The position numbers and the translations under genes are program-made. Shown here in pieces: positions 20,338 to 31,815 of a DNA stretch of 64,000 bases. How positions within the stretch are numbered: the stretch's first letter is position 1; each line of letters opens with the position of its first letter. Below the pieces are notes generated by a model that was not told where the DNA came from, searched no databases, and saw only the letters and a program-made list of their open reading frames with translations. The stretch comes from Phytophthora hibernalis. Taxonomy: Eukaryota > Oomycota > Peronosporomycetes > Peronosporales > Peronosporaceae. The DNA is taken from NCBI GenBank assembly GCA_012656075.1, contig JAAKBF010000001.1:372001-436000 (forward strand), in the 5' to 3' direction.

Positions 20338-21896
20338 TACAGACAACGACGGATAAATCCGACATGACTTAGCGGTATCCTCCATAGTGTACGGATCCAG
20401 ACAAAAAATCCGACGGTTTTAAATAAGCGTATTATTGGCTGAAATTAAAGGTGCAAGCACAAAAACAAATCAATAACCGTATAGTTGGGTAGAAAAGAAT
20501 CTTTCGATTAAACTGTTATCTCGGGATGGTGGGGAATTGCTTTCTTGAAGCTACGGATAACTGTTTTCTTTTTGATGGCCTTCCACGCAGCAATCGTAGA
20601 CTTTATAGCGCGGAGGCGTTTTCCTTAGCGGTACCACCTGTGCGTCTGCCAGCACTGTTACGAAGTTTAGCTTTTAGAGGTCCCATGACACCGACATCAA
20701 GCGGTTGACAAACCGCTGTACTGTTTGGTGGCAATGGGACCGCAGTAGCATTTGCCTCCTCCGCCACAATCCGCTGTCCTTCTTCTGACACATGACACTC
20801 AAAGTTGTCAAGAAGAAGAACAGCGGGGCCATCTATTTCAAACTTTAGTAATTTTTCAACGTAAAGTTTCCGAACCCTCGCATCCATCCAAGCGTTTTCT
20901 TGCACAGCGTAGAAGTGTCCGTCCGGATACTGCCCCAATTCATCTTGTTCAATCCTGCCACCTAGAACACCTCGGATGATGAAAAGAATCGGCATTTTGC
21001 GACCTGAAAATATCAAAAAAATTAAATATGAGAAAAATATCAATAAAATATCAAATAAATCACAATATTTACCGTCATCGCGTACAGTGAGCACAGCAGT
21101 CATGCGACCTGCGTGCTTGTTTGCCCCCAGAGTTCGCGCTGCATCCTTTCGCCCCTTCCCTGCCCAGGACTTGGTTGGTGGCATATCAAACATTATCGCT
21201 GTTTCATCGACGTTTAGTATGCCACTGCCTTCAAAATCCTTGTACTTGTCCCAAAACTCGATAGCGAAGCGTGCTCGCCGCTTTCCTTCCCAGAGAGGTA
21301 TGCCTTCATCCAGTCTGGATAGAGCTTGTGCATGAACTCTATCATGCCAGAAGTAGACAACACCTGTACATTTAAGATGAAAATGTTAGTTAGTTTCATT
21401 AGTATACAAATACGAAGTACAACACGCACCGCTTCACTCCGCCTCACATCTTTCATGTAAGTGACTAGGTCAGGGACGCCAGGAAAAAGTTCTTTGCGCC
21501 CCTGTCCTTTGAGCGTCTTCGACATAGCGCTGCCCTTGAAGCTAAAAATGCCGTCGGCTTGTTTCTTCCAATCGTAGAGGGTGCCGCGAGCGATGCCGAG
21601 CTGCTCCGAAGCCTCCCGCACGCCGTGCTGCTCCACTACGCTTAACGCTTGTCGCTTATTTTAAATAGTGAAGCTGCGCTCGGCGCGTATCATAGTGCAA
21701 AATGAGCCTTGTTTTAGCTTTGCGGGAGGATATTTTAACAGGAGCCATTCATTTTTTTGGTTCTGTAATTGGTGTAAAAAGTGGATTATGTTAAGCTGAT
21801 TGGATAAAACCCGCGATGAGTTTACTATGGGAGCCTGGTTATTACCCACTAAATGTCGGATTTTTGGTCGGTCGGATTTATCCGTCGTTGTCTGTA
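20338..21896 (-). mobile_element. pogo-like DNA transposon with complete TIRs (1.56 kb)
   Basis: The left end at 20338-20363 and the right end at 21871-21896 are exact reverse complements over 26 bp, starting TACAGACAACGACGGATAAA. The outermost TA is the expected pogo/Tc1 target duplication, leaving 24-bp TIRs that begin CAG. Sub-terminal copies of an AAATCCGAC motif lie inside both ends. The interior encodes a DDE_1 transposase on the minus strand. The perfect ends suggest fairly recent mobility. Confidence 0.88.
20508..21656 (-). pseudogene. pogo/Tigger-like DDE_1 transposase, two introns, frame breaks
   Basis: Minus strand. An N-terminal HTH (LSVVEQHGVREASEQLGIAR, TLYDWKKQ) is followed by a 66-bp intron (21429-21364), the segment with the first catalytic Asp (NVDETAIMFDMPP), a 69-bp intron (21072-21004), the second Asp (LLLDNFECHVSEEG) and the third (NSTAVCQPLDVGVMGP). 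All three acidic residues (DDD) are therefore present. Splicing both introns gives continuous, family-like sequence (EAVLSTSGMIEF; DDGRKMPILF). Frame breaks occur near 21250 and near 20610; the C-terminal tail (AAWKAIKKKTVIRSFKKA) reads on to about 20508. No ATG precedes the HTH in frame, so the first exon may be missing or non-canonical. Introns in a transposase hint at host-type expression. Confidence 0.75.
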
Positions 21897-22153
21897 TGCC
21901 TTGCTCCACCCACTACATGTAGCATAGCGAAACAAGTATGAGAAAAATACATTATTGATTTAGCAACATTAAAACGCGTTTGTAAAGAATTGATCAGAGG
22001 CCGCAAAGATTTTGTACCACACAAGAAGACCATTCAAACAGCGGCGCGACTTGTAGCACTCTAGCTGTGTTGAATTTGAGGGGGTAGTGCGCCTTCAGCC
22101 TTTTCAATCAATATCTCGAGATGGCCGAAGTCCGCCGCCAGCGTGGACACACC

Positions 22154-22420
22154 TCAAGAGCACACTGCGCCACAACAATCGTGTAGGTACACGCGTGCTG
22201 CTGCGTTATCCATCGTTTTCTCAGTGCAGCCCTCATTTCTATTCAAATCGAGCCATTTTATCACCGCAAGGTGACCGTTACCAGCTGCAAAGTCAATTGC
22301 ATTGGTCGAACAGTCCAATTGTTGTTGATGAAGCCACTGCACAACGACCAAATGTCCGTTCCCTGCGGCTTCATCCATCGCTCGAGTCGTTCCAAATTGG
22401 TTTGCAGTTCTGCTAATAAG
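22154..22420 (-). pseudogene. ankyrin-repeat gene fragment
   Basis: Minus strand encodes two to three degenerate ankyrin units of the type abundant in Phytophthora: AMDEAAGNGHLVVVQWLHQQ, AIDFAAGNGHLAVIKWL, and EGCTEKTMDNAA. Frames stop on both sides and no start is present. It is a relic. Confidence 0.7.
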
Positions 22421-22640
22421 CCATTTGGGGGTCGTGGTTGTCACCGATATGTAATCGGTATACCGGTGCTCGTGTGACCGGCACCGATATTGTATCGGTA
22501 TACCGGTGCCAGTGTGACCGGACAAATAAGCCGTTTGGGGCCCGTGGTTGGCACCGATATTGTATCGGTATACTACTGGTGCCAGTGTGACCGGACAAAT
22601 AAGTCGTTTGGGGTCGTGGTTGACACCGATACCATATGGT
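22415..22640. repeat. tandem repeat, about 75-90 bp unit, partly palindromic
   Basis: About three units, each with AATAAGCCGTTTGGGG, then CGTGGTTGGCACCGATAT, then ATCGGTATACCGGTG and GTGTGACCGG. The ACCGATA/TATCGGT parts are inverted within each unit, so single strands could fold. Adjacent to the ankyrin relic. No coding function seen. Confidence 0.6.
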
Positions 22641-23570
22641 ATGTCATTCGCTATACCGAGGGGCCCGTACAATTAATCCTAGTTGGGCTGTGCTATTAAG
22701 CACTTCGTTGCTTACTATCTCAGTATAATCTGTTGCTTCAATGTATTCTGTATGATAGGTGAGCATGCAGCTGCAGGCCTAACACATTGTTTTTGTTGTT
22801 GGTTTATTGTACTTCGAAGTAAGCACTTACCGGTATATTTTCGTGCAGGTCTAACGACCAGCAGGCAAGGGTTGCTTGCTCGATCGCGTATGTGTACGAA
22901 TATATATCAAACCACTGCTCCGGAGACTCGAAGTTTGAGTCAAGCATCCAGTCCTATGTTTCCATACATGGCGATGATGCCTTGATGCTTGTATGGCCAT
23001 CACGCTACCTGGGTACCCGAATATTCGTGGCCTTCGTTCACATATAAACAAGGCCATTACGTGTACGTTCTCACCTTGGTTTCCTGTCCTTCAGTGTAAA
23101 GTTGCATCATGGAGTTTATGTGCAAGAAAGTATAAGCTTCGTATTCCACTCAACCAGCACCTAGAACGTGTTCGTTGGTACTGAAGTATCTGTTAACAAT
23201 TTTGCTACAACCCCTCTTGAATTTGAACGATGCATATGAGAATCGAATAACACGATCCAGTCTGCTGGCTCGCGGAACACTTTGGGTCACGAGGATTTCA
23301 AAGTCGTGAGAACACGCCGCTGAACAGCATCGCGCGATATCGTAGAATCACGCTGAAAATACAACAAGTATTACATATATGCAAGTTCACCAAACACTCT
23401 GTTCGCAAACACTCGCTAGCCTAATCACACGGACACCTACAGTAGTTCACCATATCATCAAAGTCGCATTTGTACCAAAATCATCGTGGAATGTGAGCGC
23501 AATTGGTAGCTGCTCAAGTTTTTCCTCATAGAACTTCGTATTAAACTACAGTCCTTGAAGTAATAAGAGG
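22641..23570. other. intergenic with dispersed-repeat fragment
   Basis: No gene recognised. The segment about 23010-23110 (ATATTCGTGGCC, AACAAGGCCATTAC, AAAGTTGCA) recurs in diverged form at about 33530-33680, so both are copies of an unidentified dispersed repeat. Confidence 0.45.
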
Positions 23571-23575
23571 TGAAG

Positions 23576-23802
23576 TGTAGGCAAAAGCACAACCCGAGTT
23601 GCATCTTCAGCTGCCACAGGGCTATCTGGAATCAAGACGACAACCACAACTACGGTGACATCTGCAACCTTGCTGCTGGTCTTTCAAGGACCAACCGTTG
23701 CCAGGACAGTAGGAGAGATCGTAGGCAGTTTAGGCAAGTTCATCAATCTCACTTTCGCATTTACCTCGCAAGCGACAAGCAGCACAAACGGAACTTGACA
23801 CA
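23576..23802 (+). repeat. 5' LTR (227 bp)
   Basis: Starts TG and ends CA. Near-identical to 28489-28715. Preceded by the target duplication TGAAG. Confidence 0.9.
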
Positions 23803-23880
23803 AAGTTAACTTTAGTCCTCTAAGGACCGCAAGAACATGCAAGAGAACGAAGCTCGGTTCGACGCAGATGGAGACGCTTA

Positions 23881-24760
23881 ATGCAGAATGTTCACCAACC
23901 GGTGTTCGAGTTCGTTCAAGCTCCCAAGTTGGCTGACTGGAGCCAGGAAGCGGTCGTCAACTGGAAGAGGAGGTGGGAGCAGTACGTGGGTATTGTCCGC
24001 CAACGCTGTATGGAGAGTGGGGAACGGCTGGAAGTTGCTGTTTGTCCGGTCAAGACCTGTATTGATCCGGAGCTGTTCAAAGTGCTGTGCCTCTACGAAT
24101 TGCGCAAGGCCGTCGACGACGTGACCAGTCACGGTCTCTTTGATTGACGCAAAGCTCGGGTCGGTGAAGAATGATCAAGCCCCGACCTCGACGATTTCTT
24201 TCGACAATCGTTGAAGGTCGACCTCCACGAAGATGACATTGATGCCAGAGTGCTCAAGTTCTGTCGAGACTTCGCGACCCTCATCAAGGAGAATGGACTC
24301 AGCAAAATCCTCGGTGTAGGTAACCCCGCCGACGGTGGGTACAACGATCGGATGAAACTTCGTTGCACCGTGCTCATCGACGACTTGGAGCCCAAATGCT
24401 TCGAGATGACGTTCGGCGCCACGTGAAGTACGAATGTCGCGAAACCAAGCGCAACGACTTCACTCTGTTTGGCATCATTAAGGAGAAAGCTCGTGCGCAA
24501 CACAAGTATCACGTGTCAGCACAAGAGAAGAAGGTCAAGTCGAACTATTCCAAGAAGGAAAAGCCGACTGATCGCAACAACATCAAGTCGGGCCGAAGAC
24601 TGCGGACACGAAGACCATTGGCACACACAACGGTGGTGCTAGCAGCAGCAACGGTGGTTCCGGGTTTGGCGCAAGGCCCAACAAAGCACGACAGCTAGCT
24701 TCGACTCCGAAGACGGGCTGTTGGCACTGCCAAGGACCTCATTGGTTGAGGACTGTCCCA
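23881..24760 (+). pseudogene. gag-like region of the LTR element
   Basis: Broken frames: one from 23881 (VHQPVFEFVQAPKLADWSQ and WKRRWEQYV) to 24147, a second at 24211-24426, and a Lys-rich stretch, ending with a retroviral-type zinc knuckle at about 24717-24757 (CWHCQGPHW..., CX2CX4HX4C once a one-base gap before the final Cys is allowed for). It would package element RNA. Not translatable as it stands. Confidence 0.7.
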
Positions 24761-24939
24761 CCGCTACCGACGACGTGCGCGGTGGAGAAGATGAAGGAGA
24801 TTCGCGAAGCAGCGCGTGGTCGTGTTAAGATGATTGGAGAAGCGCCTGCGCCAGGAGAAGTCTTGGTGAACAACCTTCTGACGATCCCATACCTGGCAGA
24901 TACTGCCTGTACATACCTCGTCAGTATTTAGACAAGCTC

Positions 24940-27900
24940 GCGGATCTTGGAGCAACAGTTCAGGAGGTAACCTTACCCTCGGTGGAAGAGAAGAATGCTG
25001 CTGGAGGCAATACGGTGGTGTGTCGGGAAGCCGTCCCTTTGGATTTACTCCTTCAGACTGCTTACATTTGTCCGAGGTGTACTGCAAGGTGATGGAGGAT
25101 CCGGAAGAAGACTTCATTCTCGGCAACGACTCACTGAAAGCGCTGGTCATTGATGTGAACGACCAATTGTCGCAACTGGCGGCTAGGCCTCCGGCTGCAG
25201 ACGTCGACCCTTTGACTTGGGCGTTCCTGAAGTGGTGCCTCCGTCAGAAATTCTGGCAAAGCTGGAGGACATGGTGGTCGCAGCCGGCGACAACGGTTTT
25301 GACAAGTTGTACTTGCACTTCCTACGAGAGGCTGTATTCGAGTACGAAGACGTCTTTCGAATTGATCTCCTTGCTGATCCGCCGGCGGATGTCGAACCGC
25401 TGCGTATCACGCTCCGGGCTGACGCTAAGCCTTTCAGGGTTCGCCCTCGACGGAACTCCCCGGCGCAGAGCACGTTTCTCCGTGAACACGTCCGACTCCT
25501 GGCGAAGATGGGCTTTGTTCGTCGGAACAAGATGAATCTGTGGGCTTGTGCTGCAGTTCCGGTGCCCAAAGCAAGCCGACCCAACGAGTTTCGTTTGACG
25601 ATCGACTATCGGCCGGTGAACGCGGCAACGATCCCTATCGCTGGTACTGGATCTGACTTGACCTCTTCGTCCGAGAGTGTGGATAGGGCTTACGGATTCG
25701 GCGGCTTTGACATGCCCAGTGGTTTTTGCAGCTACCACTATCCGGAGACAGTCAAGAACCGATGAGATTCATCACCGACGAAGGTATGTGGACGCCGAAC
25801 CGGGTTTCACAGGGAGCGATGGATTCTCCGCTGCATTTCTAGAACCAGATGAACGTGGTTTTCGATGACATGCTGCGTACTCATCTGTTAATATGGATCG
25901 ATGACATCGTGCTCTACGCACGTACACCGGCGGAATGTATTGCTGCACTGCGTCTTTTCCTCGATCGCGTTCGTGAGCGTGGCCTGAAGTTGAGCGCGGT
26001 GAAGCGTTTCCTCTTTCGTAAGCAGGCGAAGTGGTGTGGGCGCGTGTACAGTGATGCTGGAGTCTGACATGACCTCGAGCGACTCAGTGGTCTTCGTCAG
26101 CTCCCACTTCCATCTACTGCTGCCGACCTGCAGCAGTTCTTGTTCGCAACCGGGTGGATGCGTGACTCTCTTATGGATTACATGCGCGTGATGTAGCCTC
26201 TCCATGACAAACTCGAGGCTGTGGTGAAATTGTTTTCGGTGCACGAAGCGACTCGCTGCTGGAGCAGCTATCACTTGGAGTACCGAAGACACGACGGCGT
26301 TTGATAATGCCCGTCAGCTCCTTGCTACGTCGCAGACACTTCACGATCCGGCGCCAGATGCATCGATCGTACTGATGTCGGATGCGGATGTGGTCTAGTG
26401 GTTACCCAAGTTCGTGATTGGGTTGATGGGGTGGCAGTGACTGAACAACAACACGAGCTGTTGGTGTGCAAGAGTGGCAAGTTTGATGAGACTGCAAAGC
26501 GCTGGAGCATCATTGAAAATGAGGCTTGCTCCATCATTTGGGCGGCGTGGAACCTCACTAACCTACTCGTTCGTGGAAATGGATTCCACCTCTATTGTGA
26601 CGACAAGAACCTCATCTACGTCTTCGCTCCTGATCAAGAGGTGAAGATCCATGTGCGTGGCAAATTGCAACGCTGGGCAATGTCTCTGACAGGACTACAG
26701 TACCAAATTGAGCACGTTGATGGTTCTTCCAACTTACGGCCGGATTTGCTTTTGCGGTGTGGCCTTCCTTCGGGGAAGGAAGGTGGAGTGACCAAGTGCA
26801 AGGTCATTACTCGCAGCAGGACCCGTGAGACTGCGGCCGTCGACACTTAAATGCCGCGACTGCACCTGCGTGCTGGCGACTTCGTGTTTCATACGCTGAG
26901 TGATATCCAAGCTGCTCAGCGAAAAACGCCCGGGCTGCACCTGCTACTGCGAAGCAAGACAATAACGGCACGTTGCTAGTCGGTGACCAACTGTGGGTAC
27001 CTGAAATGGAAACTGCGCTGTTGCAGAGAATCCTGATTGCCGCTCATTGTGGAGCCCAAGGACATCTCGGCATTGAGCCCATGATGACGAGCTCTGTAGC
27101 ATCATAGCTGGGCGCTCACGGATGAGGGATGATGTTTCCTCCTTTCACGTGTTTGCAGAGAAGGCATCGACTCAGAAACCGACGACACACTTGCGCAATG
27201 TTCGAAATCTCAAAACCTCCGTTAGCGGCTGCATTTCGACTACTTGTACCTAGGCGACAGTATGGGTGCGTGTCAGTACGTGCTGGTCCTGAAGGATGTC
27301 CTCACTCACTTCTGTGTGTTAGTCGCCTGTGATTCGCCAACGAGTGTGGAGGCTGCCACAGCTCTTGTAGACTGGTGGAAGCGGTTTGGTGCCCCGTCGG
27401 TCCTGGTGTCGGACCAGGGCAGTCATTTCAAGAACGCTCAAGTGTGTAATAAGCTGGACATCGACCAGAGCCTGGTGGTGGCTTACGCACCATGGATAAA
27501 CGGAACGGTGGAACGTCTAAACCGTGACGTACTACAAGTCCTGCGTGTCCTGCTTATGGAGTACAAACTGGACACGCATGAGTGGGTCTATCTTCTGTCA
27601 CTCGTACAAATTGAATCACACACCTGTGCGTTCACTGGGCGATAAGGCCCCTAGTGAGCTCTTCACCGGATTACCGCGACCGCCACCATTTGATCCCATC
27701 CTGCTGGAGAGAGGTCAGCGCGCTAAAGTGTTAGAAGCGTTAGTGCTACAATCAGAGCAGCTGGACCGGATGCGTTTCAGTCTGTCCGGGTTGCATCGGG
27801 AGGTCGTGGACCAACGCGAGAAGCGCCGCCTCCAAAACATGGCTCGGTATAAAGGAATTGAGTGCAACTTCAGCGTGGGAGACTTTGTTCTCTGGTCTGG

Positions 27901-28207
27901 CATCGACTCTCGGTTGTCGACCAACAAACTGTTGGCTCGTTGGGTCGGGCCGTTTGAAATTGTGGAGACGGCACCTCACTCTTTCACGATCCGCCACCTC
28001 GTGACGAACAAGCGCTACATAGTGCATGGTTCGCGTCTCAAGTTCTACGCAGACTCCATTCTTGACGTGAACGAAGAGATGCTGGCCCACGTTGGCAACC
28101 AAGGTATGGTTCTTGGCGTTCAGGACATCACGGGTCATCGCCGAGAGAACGGGGTGTGGCGTCTTGGGAGGGGTTGTAGAGCGAGGAGGACTCATGGAAG
28201 ACTCTAG
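24940..28207 (+). pseudogene. pol polyprotein relic (PR-RT-RH-INT) of the LTR element
   Basis: In order: a protease-like tail (ILGNDSLKALVIDVNDQL near 25118), reverse transcriptase from about 25330 (RLTIDYRPVN near 25605; WIDDIVLYAR near 25895, the Y/WxDD catalytic motif intact), RNase H at 26400-26760 (ACSIIWAAWNLTNLL, IEHVDGSSNLRPD), integrase core at 27230-27640 (VLVSDQGSHFKNAQV and WINGTVERLNRD, with Asp and Glu of the triad) and a C-terminal region with RWVGPFEIVE before 28207. RT before INT places it in Ty3/Gypsy. At least six frame changes or stops separate the parts. A further frame at 28237-28422 (ALLRAHSALAQAASNKWGRV) belongs to the extreme 3' end. Confidence 0.82.
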
Positions 28208-28488
28208 TCTAGCTGAACAAGGACGTCCCTGCGCGTGTGGAGCAGTACGTCCAAGCCAGTGATGACGCAGCACTTCTTCGTGCCCATTCCGCCTTGGCCC
28301 AGGCCGCCTCCAACAAGTGGGGCCGTGTCGTGACGAAATGGAACAACTTCAACCAGTTGAAGTGCAACCTGATTGGTACCATGGCCTCGTCTCAGGGATG
28401 GCCTGTCTTTTTCGGCTGGTGATGGATTTCTGTCTACGGTGATGGATTTCTATCAATGGATACATATCTGCATTTTTAGCAGGATGTG

Positions 28489-28715
28489 TGTAGGCAAAAC
28501 CACTGCCCGAGTTGCATCTTCAGCTGCCACAGGGCTATCTGGAATCATGACGACAACCACAACCACGGTGACATCTGCAACCTTGCTGCTGGTCTTTCAA
28601 GGACCAACCGTTGCCAGGACAGTAGGAGAGATCGTAGGCAGTTTAGGCAAATTTATCAATCTCACTTTCGCATTTACCTCGCAAGCGACAAGCAGCACAA
28701 GCGGAACTTGACACA
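28489..28715 (+). repeat. 3' LTR (227 bp)
   Basis: Same length as the 5' LTR, followed by TGAAG. See the parent element. Confidence 0.9.
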
Positions 28716-29173
28716 TGAAGGCTCCTAGCAACTGTATTGCGTTGCAATGATCGGGGTGACCTTTGCGGTGAAGTGGTGAGTATATTCCTAGGTCAGCAGA
28801 CGAGCTCTTTCGCAACTTTGCATCCAATGTTTAGAATTTTCAAATACTTTTTTGAAACTGTTTGAAAAAGCTACATCATAACTATGTAGATGGAAAACGG
28901 ATCTTTGTCGTACCAATGTTTAATGCCCTTACGTTGTTTTTCGTGATCGTGATATTAGGGGTTTCAAAGTAGCAAATTATTAGATTTTTTCGCAAAAGAT
29001 TCGGGAGAGATCAGACCAAAGATGGGCCTTCGGAGGCGTATCGTTTGCCTAATTTTTGAAGAACTGATTTTTGAGCGATTGGTTGAGACTGCCTCACCGC
29101 TTTCGTGTGTGGATCGCAGCACTTCACAAAATTCCTTCACTTCTATTTATTTATTGTTTGGACGCCTTTCAAG

Positions 29174-30363
29174 ATGGTAGCAACGCCCCAGAAGAGTCAT
29201 ACTATGATACTGCAAAAACAGTATATGGTCGAGTGGGCAGAGAGCCCTGGAAACTTCGACGTGATAGTAGGAAAAGTGAGTGAGGAGCGAGCGAGGAAAT
29301 TTGGCGGCGCTCAGACAAAGATTTCAGGATTCGGTGATATGAGCGACTTTGTCTACAATTCCTGCATCCAAGTCTTTACTGAGGACGGAGAAGAAGTGCC
29401 TGCAAAGTATACAACCAAATGGGACGCGGCTACTTGTCAGAGCCGCTGGAATTCCCTTTTCAAGGTTTACAAGAAGACCAAACTACGTGTCGATTCCCAG
29501 ACTGGTTTTGGGCTTACTCAGCGCCAGGTTCGAGAAGGCAAGATGCTGGAGGACGCTGTGGAAGAAGTATGTCCGTTCTACTATCGCTTAGATGCTCTTT
29601 TCGGGGAACGCCAGAATATCCGACCGCATTCTGTGATGGACAGCTTCATCATGGCCACGCAGACGACATCATCTGCGTTAGACCCATCGCTAACTGTCGA
29701 CGTGGCGCCAGACTGTATTGAACACAGTATGGATCCAAGGATAAGCTTCAACCCGCTCAGACTTGTCCCGACCCCACCGTTTCCAGTTCGCCTGGAACAC
29801 CGACAAGCATCGCGCGGAGTTCGTACACGAGCATGTTCAACAATGATGCAGGGACTGCCGACCACGATTGCGACAGCGCCAGCGGAACACCGAATGCTAC
29901 AGCAGCCGTTGGCACCACGAGCAATCATCGTCCGGATGCATCTGTTCCTTTGATGGATGCAAGCATGCCACCCCGACCCCAGCCAGAACGTGCCGCATCT
30001 AACACTCCGGCGACTTCAACAGTTGAAACGACGAATCCAGGATTGACTGCAAGAGAAAAGGGCATCGACAAGGCAAACCAAGCGAAAAACGTGACTTTGC
30101 TTCCACGTTTCGTGATTTTAGCGAGAAGCGCTTGAAGGTAGAGTCCCGATAACGCCATGAAGAGCTACTGGGGCAAGGGCAACTCGCATTGCTTCACAGG
30201 AGCAACACGACAAGGAGAGGCTGGAGCGTCAGGACGAGCGCAACTTCCGCTTTAAGGAAGCACAGCTGGCAGCCCGCAGAGATATATATATGCAGCTGCT
30301 CGATCGCATCCGTAGTGAGGAAGACGCGCTGCGTGTTGTTGACCGTGTTATCCCGTTAGATTA
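29174..30363 (+). pseudogene. Harbinger MYB/SANT-like accessory protein, frame broken
   Basis: The ATG at 29174 starts a DNA-binding domain of the MADF/MYB-like type: MVEWAESPGNFDVIVGKVSE, then TKWDAATCQSRWNSLFKVYK with the conserved Trp spacing, about residues 15-115. A Pro/Ser/Thr-rich linker follows. The frame breaks near 29830 and near 30095, and the C-terminal part (HDKERLERQDERNFRFKEAQ, LLDRIRSEEDALRVVD) is a charged coiled coil ending at 30363. In Harbinger elements this protein binds sub-terminal DNA and brings the transposase to the nucleus. Convergent with the transposase. Confidence 0.75.
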
Positions 30364-30435
30364 ATCACTTCAATGTACTGATTCAAATGCCTCTCAGCAT
30401 CGCCACTTTCGTTCGCGCTCTCAGCTCATTACCCT

Positions 30436-31545
30436 CTATCCCACAGTTTCTTCTTCTTCATCCTCCTCACTTTCAAACGATTCGGTGTCATTGTACACAA
30501 TGGCGAAGTTGTGCAGCATAACACAGGTCATACACTGCTCATTTACCCACTTGAAGTCTTTCTTTTCCTTGATTTGCGTGCTCAAACCCTTAAGAAACGC
30601 CCAGCGATTCTTGAGAAGACCAATGCAGTTCTCGTTCACCACGCGAGCGGACGCCAATACAGTGTTGAAAGTAGCATTTTCAGGATGGAGTGCGTCGGGC
30701 TTCCTGTATGGAACAAGCATCCGCCGCGATATTTGATAGCCCGAGTCCCCCACCAAGTATTGACCCCGAGAGAAAATAGATCCGGGCGGGTGAGTGCGAG
30801 AACACCGTGCAGTCTGCGCACGACCCAGGCCATCCGATCAGCGCGTAGATGATGCGCTTGTCGCCGTCACACGCTATCATTGCGTTGAGTGAGTATCGTT
30901 TCTTACGGTTGAAGTAGGCCTCGCCATCTACAGCAGGCTTCTGGCTAAAGATGAAGTGAGTTCCGTCCACGAACCCCACCGCCCCCTCCATACCAAAGCG
31001 GGCTTCATAAAATGCAGATGTAGCTTGGCGAGATAGGCTTTTGGGTCATACGACGTAGTTTCCGTTTGTGCGCATCAAAGCCTTCACAACACGCTTTGCA
31101 TACAGGGTAACAGTGCCTCCCCCAATTCCATATCCTCTCGCAAGCTTCCCAACCGATCCTCCATTTCCGTATGTCCCCAAGCGCTCCAGTGTTACTGCCA
31201 ACTGAATGTGTACTGGTCGTTGTCGGTTTGAGCTCTCGCTGTCGAATACCTCATCGTACAGATCAAGGCTACCAGTGCTGCAAACACGGCTTTCTCAACA
31301 CGAAGCGCTTGTCGGAACTCCTTCTCCGGAAGCCTGAAAATGAGCTCCGCATAGCTAGTGCTTCTTTCGTTAGCAGTAGGAGGCGAAAGAGTTCTTGTGC
31401 TGGATAGAAACGCGATCCAGGCCATAAAGTCATCCGCTTGCTCCACTATCCATCGCTCTTCGTTCGTTCTCCATTCAACAGACGCCAAGTAAACACCGAG
31501 AAGAAATATCTGTTGATTCAGCCAGGTCAACATTTTTTCGCTCAC
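30436..31545 (-). pseudogene. Harbinger DDE_4 (HARBI1-like) transposase, several frame breaks
   Basis: Minus strand. The first part (from 31545) carries the N-terminal helical domain (EKEFRQALRVEKAVFAALVA). Between about 31190 and 31000 an HTH-like stretch follows (GSVGKLARGYGIGGGTV). The catalytic domain has FVDGTHFIF (first Asp), RYSLNAMIACDG, GWPGSCADCTVF (second Asp), GDSGYQISRRMLVPY and VVNENCIGLLKNRW (Glu), ending with an acidic tail at 30436. At least three frame changes, one just after SHSPAR. All catalytic residues are present, so the inactivation is mild. Confidence 0.8.
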
Positions 31546-31574
31546 TTGACGGCATGGTTGTTTCAGAGCACTAG

Positions 31575-31815
31575 ACAGCGGGCGACTCCTCGGGCCACTC
31601 CTCGATCTCCGTGGGGTCCTTGGGTGGCTTGCTGATCTGCGCAGGGTGCTCGGGCGACTTGCTGACCGGAGCGGGCCACTCCTCGATCTGCGCGGGGTCC
31701 TCGGGCAACTTGCTGCTCTGCGCGTGCCACTCCTTGATCTGCGCGGGGTCCTTGGGCAACTTGCTGGCCGGAGCGGGCCCCTCCTCGATCTGCGCGGGGT
31801 CCTCGGGCTACTTGC
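31575..31815. repeat. 51-bp tandem repeat inside the Harbinger element
   Basis: Four to five imperfect units of 51 bp, marked by CTCGATCTGCGCGGGGTCCT and GGGCAACTTGCTG. On the minus strand one frame reads KLPEDPAQIEEWPAPVS repeated, 17 residues per unit. It lies just upstream of the transposase frame (31545), within the TIRs, so it may be part of its 5' region or an acquired minisatellite. Confidence 0.7.

Larger units (their letters stand above)
23571..28720 (+). mobile_element. complete Ty3/Gypsy-type LTR retrotransposon with TSD
   Basis: LTRs of equal length (227 bp) at 23576-23802 and 28489-28715 start TGTAGGC and end GACACA. Both are flanked by the 5-bp target duplication TGAAG (23571-23575 and 28716-28720). 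I count about 8 differences between LTRs, near 3.5 percent. Order of domains is gag, zinc knuckle, protease, reverse transcriptase, RNase H, integrase, the Gypsy order. The interior has many stops and frame breaks, so the copy is defective. I did not recognise a primer-binding site. Confidence 0.92.

Noticed and set aside
22087..22672. Protein-coding reading of the tandem repeat at 22415-22640
   Set aside because: Frames across the repeats are repetitive, palindromic at DNA level and lack a start or domain. The ankyrin relic ends before them.
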